From the NCBI RefSeq assembly GCF_013912375.1, contig NZ_JACETV010000001.1, positions 1,588,217-1,652,216 on the forward strand: a stretch of DNA of 64,000 nucleotides, given 5' to 3'. The notes under the pieces are model-generated. The model did no database searches. It saw nothing but the letters and a program-made list of their open reading frames with translations, and was not told the DNA's origin. Numbering within the stretch: the stretch's first letter is position 1; each line of letters starts with the position of its first letter. This DNA is from Emticicia sp. BO119 (GTDB taxonomy: Bacteria; Bacteroidota; Bacteroidia; Cytophagales; Spirosomataceae). The translations under genes and the position numbers were made by a program. Positions 1-9,364 of this stretch are shown here, piece by piece.

Positions 1-18
1 CCATTTTAATTAATCCTG

Positions 19-1125
19 TTAATTTTCATTAAAAAATTTTACCCACTTATTAATCTGATTTTTTATATCAAAATCTAAAGCACGGTTTTTTAATACTTCT
101 TTGCTAATTTCAGTCTCTTCATTCTGAATTTTAATCATTGCTTCTGCCAAATCTTTAGGATTAAAACTTTTTACCACGGTACCCATTCCTTTGACCGAAA
201 ATTCAGCAATGCCGCCAGAGTCGAAACCTGCAATGGGTTTTTGTAAAAAGGCAGCTTCTATCATAACCAAAGGGAAGGGGTCTTCTCTTGCCAATAAAAC
301 GAATCCATCTGCTAAATTAAGGTAATCGTAGTATTCGCTTGACTTCTCACCAATTTGTATAAAGTTCAATTTTTCCTTTTTCGTCCTTTGTTCCAGATAA
401 TGGAGTACTCCCGTTTTTTTTATATTTCCCAGCCACAGTAAATAGGTATTCCGGGGCAGGCCTGCTAATAAATCTAAGGCTAAATCATAACCTTTACGCA
501 AATTCATTGAGCCAGACATTAACCAGATATAAGCGTCTTTGGGAATATTCAGTTTCTGTCTTAAATCCAGTGGATTTTGTTGGACATGAATCTTTTTCGT
601 ATCTATAAATGAATGTAGTAACACAGTATTTGCATAACCCATTTGTCTGATTCTTTGCTCAACAATAGCTGAACAGCAAATGATTTTTTCTGCATTATCA
701 AATTGAAACCTGAAATCATCATAGACTATTTCGTCATATACGCTTACCAATTCATGTACGTGCAAATGGTAGGGTATCTTAAGACTTTTGGCTAATCGGG
801 CAAAGCGAGGCATTGTAAGTGTGTTCAGATACCATTTATCCGCCTTGACTTTTTTTTGAATTTTTAGAACCCGCGATTCTTCTGGTGTTCGTTTAAGCAG
901 TTGATAATAGACACCCTCATAAATTTTATACAGGAACCCTCTTTTGGTTTTGTTAACAAAGGTTAAATCAGCAGTTGAATCATTTGCAAAAAGTTCTCCA
1001 TTCTGGCAACTATAAATAACAGACCTGATTTTACCCGACAAGTGTTTAAGGAGATACCAGATAAGCATTTCTGAACCTGTTCGACCTCCTGTAGGGGTAA
1101 TAAATAGAATGGTTTTCTGATTCAT
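19..1125 (-). CDS. Glycosyltransferase, GT4-like (GT-B fold)
   Basis: Predicted cytoplasmic or membrane-associated sugar transferase that would add a sugar during surface-polysaccharide assembly. The N-terminus carries a GT-B-type loop (FITPTGGRTGSE, near residues 8-19). The C-terminal half has a Glycos_transf_1 region with the acidic nucleotide-sugar-binding motif around residues 280-310 (AREDPFPLVMIEAAF followed by GFDSGGIAEF). Its 368 residues are normal for GT4 enzymes. The ATG at 1125 overlaps the stop of the upstream GT2 gene by 4 nt, so the two are translationally coupled. It is the last gene of the polysaccharide block visible here, which probably continues beyond the left edge. Donor and acceptor sugars cannot be read from the sequence. 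Confidence 0.9.
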   Translation of the reverse strand: MNQKTILFITPTGGRTGSEMLIWYLLKHLSGKIRSVIYSCQNGELFANDSTADLTFVNKTKRGFLYKIYEGVYYQLLKRTPEESRVLKIQKKVKADKWYLNTLTMPRFARLAKSLKIPYHLHVHELVSVYDEIVYDDFRFQFDNAEKIICCSAIVEQRIRQMGYANTVLLHSFIDTKKIHVQQNPLDLRQKLNIPKDAYIWLMSGSMNLRKGYDLALDLLAGLPRNTYLLWLGNIKKTGVLHYLEQRTKKEKLNFIQIGEKSSEYYDYLNLADGFVLLAREDPFPLVMIEAAFLQKPIAGFDSGGIAEFSVKGMGTVVKSFNPKDLAEAMIKIQNEETEISKEVLKNRALDFDIKNQINKWVKFFNEN

Positions 1126-2099
1126 TTAAGTTTATAGAAAGTAGGTTTTCTTAGTATAATTCTCCAGAAAAACCGTGAAAAAATACCAATAGTACCAGCA
1201 AATCTCTTTTGATTGTTCAATTCATTAAACGGATTTCTGAGTTTCAGCGTATTCGATACAATCTTCATCAGAAAAAAAGTAGGGACCCATAGCCAATAAT
1301 GCAGCATTAGTAAAAAATATGCTGATGCACCAAACTGTTTACGTATCCACACCAGGTTTGATAATTGAATCTGCTTATCGAATCTATTAAAATAAGTGTA
1401 ATTCTGAGCTTCTTCATAGCGTTCAGGCTTACTTCCCCATTCTTCATGAATAATCTTGCAGTCTTTAAACACTAATAGCTTACCCAATTTACTCAACCTA
1501 AAACCCCATTCCGTGTCTTCTCCATATAAGAAAAACTCCTCATCAAAACCTCCTGTCTTTTCAAATCCCTCTCTTCTCACCATCAGAAAAGCCGCTGCAA
1601 TATAATCAACTTGCTCTGGGTCTTCATATTTGGTGTAAGGAATTAGTTTGTCTAAGTACTTTCTGAATGAAGGAGGAGTTATCCAGAAATCTTTTCTGAA
1701 ACTAAAAGTATGATAAAATGCCCTTGGTGTCAGGTCTGGATAGTATTGATAGGCCCCTCCGGCAATAGCATCAATTCGCTTGTCTAAATGCTCCACACAC
1801 TTGTCAATTACATCTTCAAATAACTTGGTGTCAGAGTTGAGCAATAGAAAGTACCTGCCTTTAGCATTTTTCATGCCCAGATTATTGGCTCTGCCAAACC
1901 CGGCATTATAACCCATCGGAATCCATCTGACTTCAGGGAAATACTTTTTTACGTAACCTTCGTCATCACCTTTTGATTGATTATCTACTATAATAATCTC
2001 GTAACTAACACGTGTAGTAAATTGCATGATTGTTCTCAAACAATCAACAATCAACTCAGGCGTACGATAATTAACTATAATAACAGATACATCAATCAC
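1122..2099 (-). CDS. Glycosyltransferase family 2
   Basis: GT-A fold glycosyltransferase of the rhamnosyltransferase-like GT2 group. The N-terminus has the strand VSVIIVNYRTPEL, and the DxD-like metal motif lies in LLLNSDTKLF, near residue 90. A GFDEEFFLYGEDTEWGFR block around residue 190 is typical of WbbL-like enzymes. A hydrophobic C-terminal stretch (YFLLMLHYWLWVPTFFLMK) suggests membrane association. I chose the GTG at 2099 because it places the first beta-strand where the family starts; a TTG at 2111 would add four residues. The gene lies between the aminotransferase (38 nt upstream) and the GT4 gene (4-nt overlap), in the polysaccharide operon. The transferred sugar is unknown. Confidence 0.88.
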   Translation of the reverse strand: MIDVSVIIVNYRTPELIVDCLRTIMQFTTRVSYEIIIVDNQSKGDDEGYVKKYFPEVRWIPMGYNAGFGRANNLGMKNAKGRYFLLLNSDTKLFEDVIDKCVEHLDKRIDAIAGGAYQYYPDLTPRAFYHTFSFRKDFWITPPSFRKYLDKLIPYTKYEDPEQVDYIAAAFLMVRREGFEKTGGFDEEFFLYGEDTEWGFRLSKLGKLLVFKDCKIIHEEWGSKPERYEEAQNYTYFNRFDKQIQLSNLVWIRKQFGASAYFLLMLHYWLWVPTFFLMKIVSNTLKLRNPFNELNNQKRFAGTIGIFSRFFWRIILRKPTFYKLK

Positions 2100-2137
2100 T
2101 AATGTGGCCAATTTGATTTAAGGTGAATAAAGACTTA

Positions 2138-3214
2138 TTAAAGTGTTGCATTGACAATTCTGGCAATTCTTTCAACGTCTTTCAAGTCTAAATCGTAATA
2201 TAAAGGTAAAGATAATGCCGCTACCGACATTTTTTCAGAAACCGGGCAGGGATTATAAAAATCCAGATAAGGAAGTTGGTTCAATGAAGGATAAAAATAG
2301 CGACGTGGTACAATATCTCCTGTCTTAAGAGCTTGTGTTACTTCTATTAATTTTTGTTCCGAAGGTAGCATGACGGGATAATAAGCATAATTATAGACAA
2401 ATCCTTCAATATTCTGCCTAGGTTGTTTTAGTTTATTCCAATCTAATAATTTGTCATATTTTTCAGAAATAATTCTCCTTTTTTCTATTATGTCAGCTAC
2501 TCTTGGTAAGTTGCAAAGACCCATGGCAGCGTGAAACTCAGAATTTTTGGCATTAATCCCAATCATGTAATAGTCATCATTTTTATGACCGAAACTTCTA
2601 TAATGAGCCAATATTTTTGATAATTCATCGTCTTTACAAATCACACAACCACCTTCAATAGTATGAAAGACCTTGGTAGCATGAAAGCTACAAGTAGTTA
2701 CATCACCAAATGATAATACCGATTTGCCAAAGTATGTAGCACCAAAACAATGCGCTCCATCATAAATTACTTTCAGGTTGTGCTTTTGGGCTATTTTTTC
2801 AATCTTTTTTACATCGCAAGGGCGCCCATAAACATGAGTTGCCAGAATAGCAGAAGTTTTTTCAGTAATTGCCTGTTCAATCAGATTAGCGTTTATATTA
2901 TATGTGTCTGACTCAATATCAACAAAAACAGGTTTTACATTCTCCCACAGGATAGATGTAGTTGTGGCGCAATATGAAAAAGGAGTTGTGATAATTTCGC
3001 CCTTCAGATTGAGGGCTTTAATGGCTATTTGCAAAGCAATTGTGCCATTTGTAACATACAAAAGATTTTTAACTCCCAAATAATCTTTTAGTTTATCCTC
3101 TAATTCGCGAACCAAAGGTCCGTTATTAGTTAACCATGTATTTTCCCAAATACCCTTAATCTTATCCTGGTATTCTTCAATAGGCGGTAAAAATGATTTC
3201 GTTACGTTTATCAC
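2138..3214 (-). CDS. DegT/DnrJ/EryC1/StrS-family aminotransferase
   Basis: PLP-dependent enzyme that most likely transaminates a nucleotide-linked keto sugar to an amino sugar for the surface polysaccharide. The PLP lysine is K181 in SFHATKVFHTIEGG. The phosphate-binding TNGTIALQ lies near residue 65 and the conserved YDGAHCFGA aspartate near 152. Length (358 aa) is standard. The start codon is GTG at 3214. It is followed by two glycosyltransferases in the same direction and preceded by a 208-nt gap that holds its own candidate -7 element. Some DegT-fold proteins are dehydratases, but the lysine is present here, so an aminotransferase is favoured. The substrate is not determinable. Confidence 0.9.
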   Translation of the reverse strand: MINVTKSFLPPIEEYQDKIKGIWENTWLTNNGPLVRELEDKLKDYLGVKNLLYVTNGTIALQIAIKALNLKGEIITTPFSYCATTTSILWENVKPVFVDIESDTYNINANLIEQAITEKTSAILATHVYGRPCDVKKIEKIAQKHNLKVIYDGAHCFGATYFGKSVLSFGDVTTCSFHATKVFHTIEGGCVICKDDELSKILAHYRSFGHKNDDYYMIGINAKNSEFHAAMGLCNLPRVADIIEKRRIISEKYDKLLDWNKLKQPRQNIEGFVYNYAYYPVMLPSEQKLIEVTQALKTGDIVPRRYFYPSLNQLPYLDFYNPCPVSEKMSVAALSLPLYYDLDLKDVERIARIVNATL

Positions 3215-3275
3215 TATGTTGAAACAAATGTTTTAGACCGATGAAGTTGAAGAACGCATCTAAATCATATGTGGC

Positions 3276-3342
3276 ACCTAAAATCCTTTAGGTTTAATAA
3301 TAATTTTTCAGTACGTTCAAAAAAATGTGATTTGCAAATGTA
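3276..3342 (-). promoter_or_regulatory. Candidate internal promoter and leader hairpin before the aminotransferase gene
   Basis: On the minus strand TACATTTG (3342-3335) matches the Bacteroidota -7 consensus TAnnTTTG, although no clear -33 TTTG is seen. It would give a leader of about 115 nt for the gene starting at 3214. Within that leader, ACCTAAA (3276-3282) and TTTAGGT (3287-3293) form a perfect 7-bp hairpin with a 4-nt loop. No T-tract follows, so it is not a typical terminator. Confidence 0.35.
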
Positions 3343-3422
3343 GTTAATATCTGAAAATAATGACGATGATTTTCAGAAACCTTTGGCATGATTTATATCA
3401 TTTTAATATTAAATGGTACTTA

Positions 3423-4667
3423 TTACACTAAACCATCAACCTTCCATGTCTTTACAGGAATATTTACAGGCCGTATTGCACCCGGCCATTTACCATACCA
3501 ACTTGTGCCTTCCCTGAAATCTGCTATATCAAAACTGATTGCATCTTCCATAAAAAAAACAGGGTCAGATGTATCTTTTACTATCATTACTGAAATATAA
3601 TAAGAGCCATCGTTCAGAAAATTACCTGGAATTTCGAGCAACCCCTTAATTAATCCCTTCGAGAAAGTTTTTGATTGACTTCCAACGTTAAAGACACACT
3701 CACCGGTCATATTATATAAAAATACACTTAAATTAAGATCAGCTTTTTCAAGCATATTCCAGAATTCAAAGCTTATTTTCAATGGGGTACGAACGTCAAT
3801 ATTTTTGCTGCCATTAATTAGCTCTGGTAATACTTCTATGTGTTTAACCCTCACATAGTCATTGCCAGGGGCATCTTCAGGGGTTCCCCAATTCTGACTA
3901 AGCTGAAATTTTGAGATACTGGTCATGTAGTCATGCAAAACTGCACCAACCTCACCGTATTTTATCAAATTTCCCTTTTGTAGAAAAGCAGCCTTATTGC
4001 AAAGACCTTGGATCGCTGTGGCATTATGACTTACAAACAGAACAGTTCTACCTCCATTCGATACGTCTTTCATTTTGCCAAGGCATTTTTTTTGAAATTC
4101 AGAATCCCCCACGGCTAATACTTCATCAACAATCAAGATTTCAGGCTCCAAGTGAGCAGCAATAGCAAATCCTAAGCGTACATACATACCTGAAGAATAT
4201 CTTTTTACAGGAGTATCAAGAAATTTTTCAATTCCGGCAAAATCAACTATTTCATCAAATTGCTTTCTGATTTCATCCTGACGCATCCCTAATATCGCGC
4301 CATTCAAAAAGATATTTTCTCTGCCAGTTAGCTCAGGGTGAAAGCCTGTACCAACCTCTAATAAACTGGCCATTCGGCCTCTGACTTTTACCTCTCCGTG
4401 AGTGGGTTCGGTAATTCTACTTAGAATCTTTAATAAGGTTGATTTTCCGGCACCATTAGAACCCACAATTCCAACTCTATCGCCCTGTTCTATATCAAAA
4501 CTTACGTTTCTCAATGCCCAGAAAACCTCTCTGGTTTCTTGTTCATCTTTACTGGTAAGAAATTCCTGGACAAAGCCTGTCAGAGTTTCTTTAAGGTTCT
4601 GATACTTTTTCTTCTTATGACTAAGTATGTACTTTTTGGAAATATTTTTTATAGAAATTGCTTTCAT
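3423..4667 (-). CDS. wzt: Polysaccharide ABC transporter ATP-binding protein (Wzt-like, with C-terminal carbohydrate-binding domain)
   Basis: ATPase of an ABC-2 exporter that moves undecaprenyl-linked polysaccharide across the inner membrane. Visible motifs are Walker A GSNGAGKST (residues 69-77), signature YSSGMYVRLGFA, Walker B ILIVDEVLAVGD and the H-loop FVSHN. After the ATPase domain (about residue 250) comes a beta-rich extension of about 150 residues like the Wzt C-terminal domain, which in known Wzt proteins recognises the finished chain. The start is the ATG at 4667 (MKAISIKNIS), which matches the family; a GTG at 4679 is four codons upstream. It lies 25 nt after the permease gene, forming the usual Wzm-Wzt pair. 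The Wzt domain suggests a specific chain terminus is recognised, but this is inference. Confidence 0.92.
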   Translation of the reverse strand: MKAISIKNISKKYILSHKKKKYQNLKETLTGFVQEFLTSKDEQETREVFWALRNVSFDIEQGDRVGIVGSNGAGKSTLLKILSRITEPTHGEVKVRGRMASLLEVGTGFHPELTGRENIFLNGAILGMRQDEIRKQFDEIVDFAGIEKFLDTPVKRYSSGMYVRLGFAIAAHLEPEILIVDEVLAVGDSEFQKKCLGKMKDVSNGGRTVLFVSHNATAIQGLCNKAAFLQKGNLIKYGEVGAVLHDYMTSISKFQLSQNWGTPEDAPGNDYVRVKHIEVLPELINGSKNIDVRTPLKISFEFWNMLEKADLNLSVFLYNMTGECVFNVGSQSKTFSKGLIKGLLEIPGNFLNDGSYYISVMIVKDTSDPVFFMEDAISFDIADFREGTSWYGKWPGAIRPVNIPVKTWKVDGLV

Positions 4668-4692
4668 GCGAAATGCCACTCAGGGTACAATA

Positions 4693-5529
4693 TTATATAT
4701 AATCGACAAAAGAGTTTTCGTTTTTACGGAAAAACCAAATTGCAAAGATGACTGAAATAGTTACAAATACAAGGGTTGGTATTAAACTTTGCCAATTAAA
4801 AGGGGAGTAGTCGCCTAATAAAGACCAACGAAGACCATCAATAGTGCCAACTACCGGATTAAGATTGTAGTAGGGATACCACCAGGCATCTTTTCTCAGC
4901 TCGCTGGTATAGCCAACTGGAGAAATGAAGAAACCAAATTGTACAATAAAAGGTATTATCTGGGCAATATCACGGTATTTTACATTAAGAACTGAGGCTA
5001 TCAGACCAAAACCGAATGCACCCAGATAGGCCAGAAGCATAAACAATGGAGCAAACACAATTTGCCAGTTTGGTGTAAAATGGTAGTAAAAACAAAATAC
5101 AAAAAACATGGCAAAAGCTATGAGAGCATCTAAAAGTCCTACTAAAAGCGAACTGAATGGTATAATAATTCTTGGAAAATATACTTTAGAAACAAGGTTA
5201 CTATTACCTACAATACTATTACTGATTTGAGAAAGACATTGTGAAAAGAATAGCCATATAATTACACCCGGAATTACTATTAACATATATGGTAAGGTAG
5301 CATCTACTTCCATTTTGGCGATTTTCCCAAAGGCAAAAGTCATTACCAGGGTTGTTAATAGTGGACGAAAAACTGCCCAGGCTATACCCAAGACTGTTTG
5401 TTTATAGCGAACCATTACGTCGCGCTTACCTAAAATCCAGAATAATTCTCTTTGCCGCCAGACTTCTCTCCAATAATGCAATGCTGATTTACCTGCCTTA
5501 ATTACTATTTCGTTTTCTGATTTTTTCAT
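4693..5529 (-). CDS. wzm: Polysaccharide ABC transporter permease (Wzm-like, ABC-2 type)
   Basis: Integral membrane subunit of the polysaccharide exporter, 278 aa with about six membrane segments. The N-terminal amphipathic WREVWRQRELFWILGKRD followed by VRYKQTVLGIAWAVFRPLL is typical of ABC2_membrane proteins of the KpsM/Wzm group. The GFFISPVGY motif near residue 195 is also characteristic. It sits directly between the chain-length regulator and its ATPase, transcribed in the same direction with gaps of about 25-40 nt. It would form the channel with the Wzt-like ATPase. Confidence 0.92.
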   Translation of the reverse strand: MKKSENEIVIKAGKSALHYWREVWRQRELFWILGKRDVMVRYKQTVLGIAWAVFRPLLTTLVMTFAFGKIAKMEVDATLPYMLIVIPGVIIWLFFSQCLSQISNSIVGNSNLVSKVYFPRIIIPFSSLLVGLLDALIAFAMFFVFCFYYHFTPNWQIVFAPLFMLLAYLGAFGFGLIASVLNVKYRDIAQIIPFIVQFGFFISPVGYTSELRKDAWWYPYYNLNPVVGTIDGLRWSLLGDYSPFNWQSLIPTLVFVTISVIFAIWFFRKNENSFVDYI

Positions 5530-5565
5530 TCACAATACTTATTCAGACAAAAATAAATTTTAAAC

Positions 5566-6663
5566 TTAACTTACCAGTTCCTGATATGTTTTACGTACAA
5601 TGATAAAGACAAGGCATAGGAAAAAGCCTAAAAAAGCTCCTAATTTTGTGCTACCACCTATAGTATAGTCTTTTCGCAATAATGGTAAACGAACCGGTTG
5701 GAGCAGGGTAAATAAAGGGGTCTGATGAATCAATAACATTCGGAGGTTTTCAACCGTTGCCATTTGATTGTAGTATTGATTAGAAATATAAGTATTATTT
5801 CTGTTCAATTGTTGCTGACGCATCGGAGCTGTCGGATCAACAGCATTCATATTCTGAAATGTAGTAATAGCCAACTGGCGGTCAGTTGAGTTTAGCTTTC
5901 CTTGCAATTCATTCAATCTTTCTACCTGAAAATTATAAACTTCCAAGGTCTTTTTAGTACGAACATCTTTATAAAACTCTTCCAGACTTTTTAGTAAGGT
6001 CTCAAGCCATACTTTTGTCAGCATTTCATTATTGGTCGTTGCCGACAAAATCATGATTGAACCATTTTTATCTAAAGGTTTTAATTCGGTTTGTTTCACA
6101 AGTTTTTCATAAATAGTAGCTAACAATTCATTTTCAACTTTACCAAATTTTTCCGGACTTTTTGGTACAAATCTAAAATTAATGGCTGCTTTATTTGGTT
6201 CATGGAAAAGGTCGCCTCCCCACTCGTTAGTCTTTATATCACTACTATCTTTATAATAGTTGATAAACAAAGTTTTTTTGTTACCAACCATTACTTCCTT
6301 CATTAAGGCTTTTTCATAGAGTGCTTTTGACGAAATCACTAAACCGAAGTTACCGCCACTAAACAGATCATTTGTTTGTGCACCACCCATGCCACCCATA
6401 CCAAAAGCATTGGCAAAGCCTGCTAACCCACCCATTCCGCCTTGATTAGGATTGCCTGACTCAAGATTAAACTGGATTTCTCCGTAAAACTGTGACTCTT
6501 TGAAATTGTTTATATCCATTAAGATACTTAATAAAGTACCAACCGCAATCCCTATCAAAAGAAGTTTCCACTCACTGCCTATCAGCCTGAATACATTTAT
6601 TATTTTCTGAAATAAATCTTTTGTACTTATCTGCTCTTCTTGTATGATTTGTGTTTCAGCCAT
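5566..6663 (-). CDS. Wzz-like chain-length determinant / polysaccharide co-polymerase
   Basis: Inner-membrane protein with the Wzz topology: a cytoplasmic N-terminus, a first membrane helix near residues 33-50 (WKLLLIGIAVGTLLSIL), a large periplasmic domain and a second helix near 336-357 (LGAFLGFFLCLVFIIV). Such proteins control polymer length or couple export to the outer-membrane channel. No Walker motifs are present, so it lacks the fused tyrosine kinase of Wzc. A Gly/Met/Ala-rich insert (about residues 73-96, GGMGGLAGFANAFGMGGMGG) follows the first beta region and is probably a flexible loop. It is flanked by the SLBB exporter (35 nt) and Wzm (36 nt). Confidence 0.85.
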   Translation of the reverse strand: MAETQIIQEEQISTKDLFQKIINVFRLIGSEWKLLLIGIAVGTLLSILMDINNFKESQFYGEIQFNLESGNPNQGGMGGLAGFANAFGMGGMGGAQTNDLFSGGNFGLVISSKALYEKALMKEVMVGNKKTLFINYYKDSSDIKTNEWGGDLFHEPNKAAINFRFVPKSPEKFGKVENELLATIYEKLVKQTELKPLDKNGSIMILSATTNNEMLTKVWLETLLKSLEEFYKDVRTKKTLEVYNFQVERLNELQGKLNSTDRQLAITTFQNMNAVDPTAPMRQQQLNRNNTYISNQYYNQMATVENLRMLLIHQTPLFTLLQPVRLPLLRKDYTIGGSTKLGAFLGFFLCLVFIIVRKTYQELVS

Positions 6664-6698
6664 TTTCTTATATTAATTAGTGTTGTGTTACAGCCTTA

Positions 6699-9185
6699 TT
6701 ATTTTGTGATTTGTAAAATACCAATAATACCAATAAGGGTAGTAATAGTTGCACCAATAGTACCTAACAAATTCTGAACTTGTGCAATTTGTTGTTGCGC
6801 ATTAACGGTTTTTTGAGGGATGATGATTTCAGAGCCTGGTGCTACTTTAGGGTAAATATTCACAAACAAAAATCTTCTTGTTCTGTCAACTGAACCATTA
6901 GCATATAAAACATATGATTTACTTTTCAGCGACCGCTTCGTGAAACCACCGGCCTTTGAGACATAATTCATAAAATTATCCCTATCGAAATATTTAACGG
7001 TGGTTGGGTATAAAACTTCTCCTTGTACCCTTACGGTTTCCAGTCTTTTAGGAATCCGGATAATATCACCATCCTGTAAAATCATATCTTCAGTTGAGCC
7101 TGGATTTTCAAGGATTTTTCTTAAATCTATGCCTATTGATGATTTTTTTGTAGCATCTACATCTTCTACTTCGATAGTCTGATTACCTTTTACGCTATTG
7201 GCTATTTCAGTAATAGCTTTTCTTCGCTGCTCTATTTCAATTTCGCTTAGCTGGATTTCTCTGATTAAGGTTGCACCTTCAAGATATGAATAAGGGGTTA
7301 AACCTCCGGCACGACTAACAATATCCGAAACTTTTTCATCTTTGCTTTTGATACCATATTTGTCAGGGAAAATTACTTCACCTTCAACCTGAACAAAAGC
7401 CTGCTTTACATAATTTGGTGATTTTCTGATGAAGATTTCATCAAACGGATACAATACGAAATTATTGCCTGCATTTTCAACACTTAAATCAGGGCGTATA
7501 TTGAATTCGTAGGTATCTGATATTTGAGCGTTTGCAGAAGTTGGGTCAACATTTCTTTTTCTACGCACTACTTCAACTCTCGATAATGAGGCGGATTCTG
7601 ACAAACCACCAACTTTAACCAACACGTCTTCAATGGTCAGATTTCTCACAAATGGGATTTCAATTCCTGCAACACCTTCGGGGTTATTAATAGCCCCTTG
7701 AATACGGACATAGGCTGGTTCAGTAAGGTCAAATATTGAAGGGATCGTTACTATATCTTCACGTTTTAACGGAATATCAGCAGCTTTCCCTTTCATTATA
7801 TCATCAAGATTTACAGAAATATTTTCAATAATCATATCCTCTCGTGTTCTGACTATTGCGATCCGGCCAGTCAGGGCTTCTCCTCTTAATCCTTCTGCCG
7901 ATTTAATTAATTCCAATAAGGTTGGGTTACTGTCTAATGAATATTGACCAGGGCGGAAAATTGCACCCTCAACAGTAACCATATTCTCATATCGCTCCAA
8001 TAATCTTTCTGTCACGATAGAATCACCTGATATAACATTAAAAGTAGGAAATTCTTCTTCTTTAACGTCAATAATTTTACGCTCACGGCTTGTGTTTCTA
8101 TGGATTTTCAACCGATGTTTATAGGCATACTGATTAAATCCACCAGCATAAGCAATAGCATCCTGTAACTTTTCATTTTCGGTCAATTCAAACAATCCGT
8201 TGCGTTTTGTATTTCCTTGGATTGCAACACGAGCCACATACGGTGAAACCTGAACAATGTCCTGATCCTGAAGAATTATATTATTTTTGGCATAGCCACG
8301 CATCAATACTTCATATAAATCAAGCGTAGCTACAACCCTGTTATTACGGATTACCTGAATTTTACGATAAGTACCTAACTCATTGGGGCCACCGCAAACA
8401 TATAGGGCATTAAGAATTGTTGATAATGAAGAGAGCGTGTAAGTGCCTGGTGCAATTACCTCGCCCGTAATTGTTACTTTAATACTTCTGATATTACCCA
8501 ATGAAACCACTAAATGTGTATTAGGAGGGTTGCCGGCATAAGGGAGCAATCCAATATAAACCTTTGATAATTTATTAAGAACCTTTTCACGTGCTTGTTC
8601 CATTGTAGAACCAGCCAGATATATAAGCCCGACCCTGTCTAAAGTAATATAACCATCAGGAGAAATGATTACTTTATAAGTAGCTTGGGAATATCCGTAA
8701 ATATCAATAATTAATTGATCGTTCGGACCCAAAACATAGTTACTTGGTGTAGCGATATTGATAGCCGGAGTAGGATCAAATTTGATTGTATTAAAAAGAT
8801 TAAAACCAAAAATTCTTCTTCTCAAAGTTGCTTTGGCTACATCCTGTTCTTCTTCTTCCTCACGAATGGCCCTTAAAGAATCTTCTCTGGTCATTGCCAA
8901 TTGGTCTGCTGGATTGAGTGTCAGATTTCGTATAGCGTTTGGATCATTAGGATTTGTTACACGATTACGTGTTGGTAAAGGCATATTCGGGGTTTGCTGG
9001 GTACGCCCTGCAGGGGTATTCGGATTTGCCGGAGTTGCGTTTGGATTTACTGGTGTTACAGGCGCATTTGTTGGGGCATTCCCGGGTTGATTACCTGTAT
9101 TTTGTGCAAAAGAATTGCTGATAATTAGTGTAAAAAGCGTAAATTTGAGAAAACTTTGGAAGAAATTATTTTTGTTAAATTTCAT
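6699..9185 (-). CDS. SLBB-domain polysaccharide export protein (Wza-like)
   Basis: Large outer-membrane/periplasmic exporter of the Wza superfamily. From the ATG at 9185 the protein is about 828 aa and begins with a signal peptide (MKFNKNNFFQSFLKFTLF... SNSFAQ). A Pro/Asn/Thr-rich linker and an acidic stretch follow, then the Poly_export domain (YVLGPNDQLIIDIYGYS) and several SLBB repeats (for example GEVIAPGTYTL, GAIFRPGQYSLDS, GEVIFPDKYGI, GEVLYPTTVKYFD). The C-terminus ends in a hydrophobic segment (IGATITTLIGIIGILQITK). An in-frame upstream start at 9287 would bury the signal peptide behind 34 residues and is rejected. No lipobox is seen, unlike E. coli Wza. It is the first gene of the export operon. 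Confidence 0.9.
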   Translation of the reverse strand: MKFNKNNFFQSFLKFTLFTLIISNSFAQNTGNQPGNAPTNAPVTPVNPNATPANPNTPAGRTQQTPNMPLPTRNRVTNPNDPNAIRNLTLNPADQLAMTREDSLRAIREEEEEQDVAKATLRRRIFGFNLFNTIKFDPTPAINIATPSNYVLGPNDQLIIDIYGYSQATYKVIISPDGYITLDRVGLIYLAGSTMEQAREKVLNKLSKVYIGLLPYAGNPPNTHLVVSLGNIRSIKVTITGEVIAPGTYTLSSLSTILNALYVCGGPNELGTYRKIQVIRNNRVVATLDLYEVLMRGYAKNNIILQDQDIVQVSPYVARVAIQGNTKRNGLFELTENEKLQDAIAYAGGFNQYAYKHRLKIHRNTSRERKIIDVKEEEFPTFNVISGDSIVTERLLERYENMVTVEGAIFRPGQYSLDSNPTLLELIKSAEGLRGEALTGRIAIVRTREDMIIENISVNLDDIMKGKAADIPLKREDIVTIPSIFDLTEPAYVRIQGAINNPEGVAGIEIPFVRNLTIEDVLVKVGGLSESASLSRVEVVRRKRNVDPTSANAQISDTYEFNIRPDLSVENAGNNFVLYPFDEIFIRKSPNYVKQAFVQVEGEVIFPDKYGIKSKDEKVSDIVSRAGGLTPYSYLEGATLIREIQLSEIEIEQRRKAITEIANSVKGNQTIEVEDVDATKKSSIGIDLRKILENPGSTEDMILQDGDIIRIPKRLETVRVQGEVLYPTTVKYFDRDNFMNYVSKAGGFTKRSLKSKSYVLYANGSVDRTRRFLFVNIYPKVAPGSEIIIPQKTVNAQQQIAQVQNLLGTIGATITTLIGIIGILQITK

Positions 9186-9364
9186 ATCTATAACGTTATT
9201 TGCCGAATTGCTGTTTAAGTATTTAATGAACAAGAGATGAAAACATTGCAAAGTAAGTGAAGTTTTTTTATTTATTTGCTCTTTCATGTTAAGTATGTGT
9301 TAAAAAGAACTTTGAAATACAAAGTAAAAATATAAAATCCATAAAATCAAAATTTTTTTTCAAA

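Noticed and set aside
3388..3600. 70-codon plus-strand frame over the wzt 3' end
   Set aside because: It is antisense to the Wzt C-terminal domain and has no recognisable features or promoter.
8758..9090. 110-codon plus-strand frame opposite the exporter gene
   Set aside because: It is antisense to the Pro/Asn-rich linker of the SLBB exporter, and its low-complexity Gly/Phe/Val product reflects that composition.
9186..9287. 34-residue extension of the SLBB exporter
   Set aside because: It would place the clear signal peptide inside the protein; the ATG at 9185 puts it at the N-terminus.
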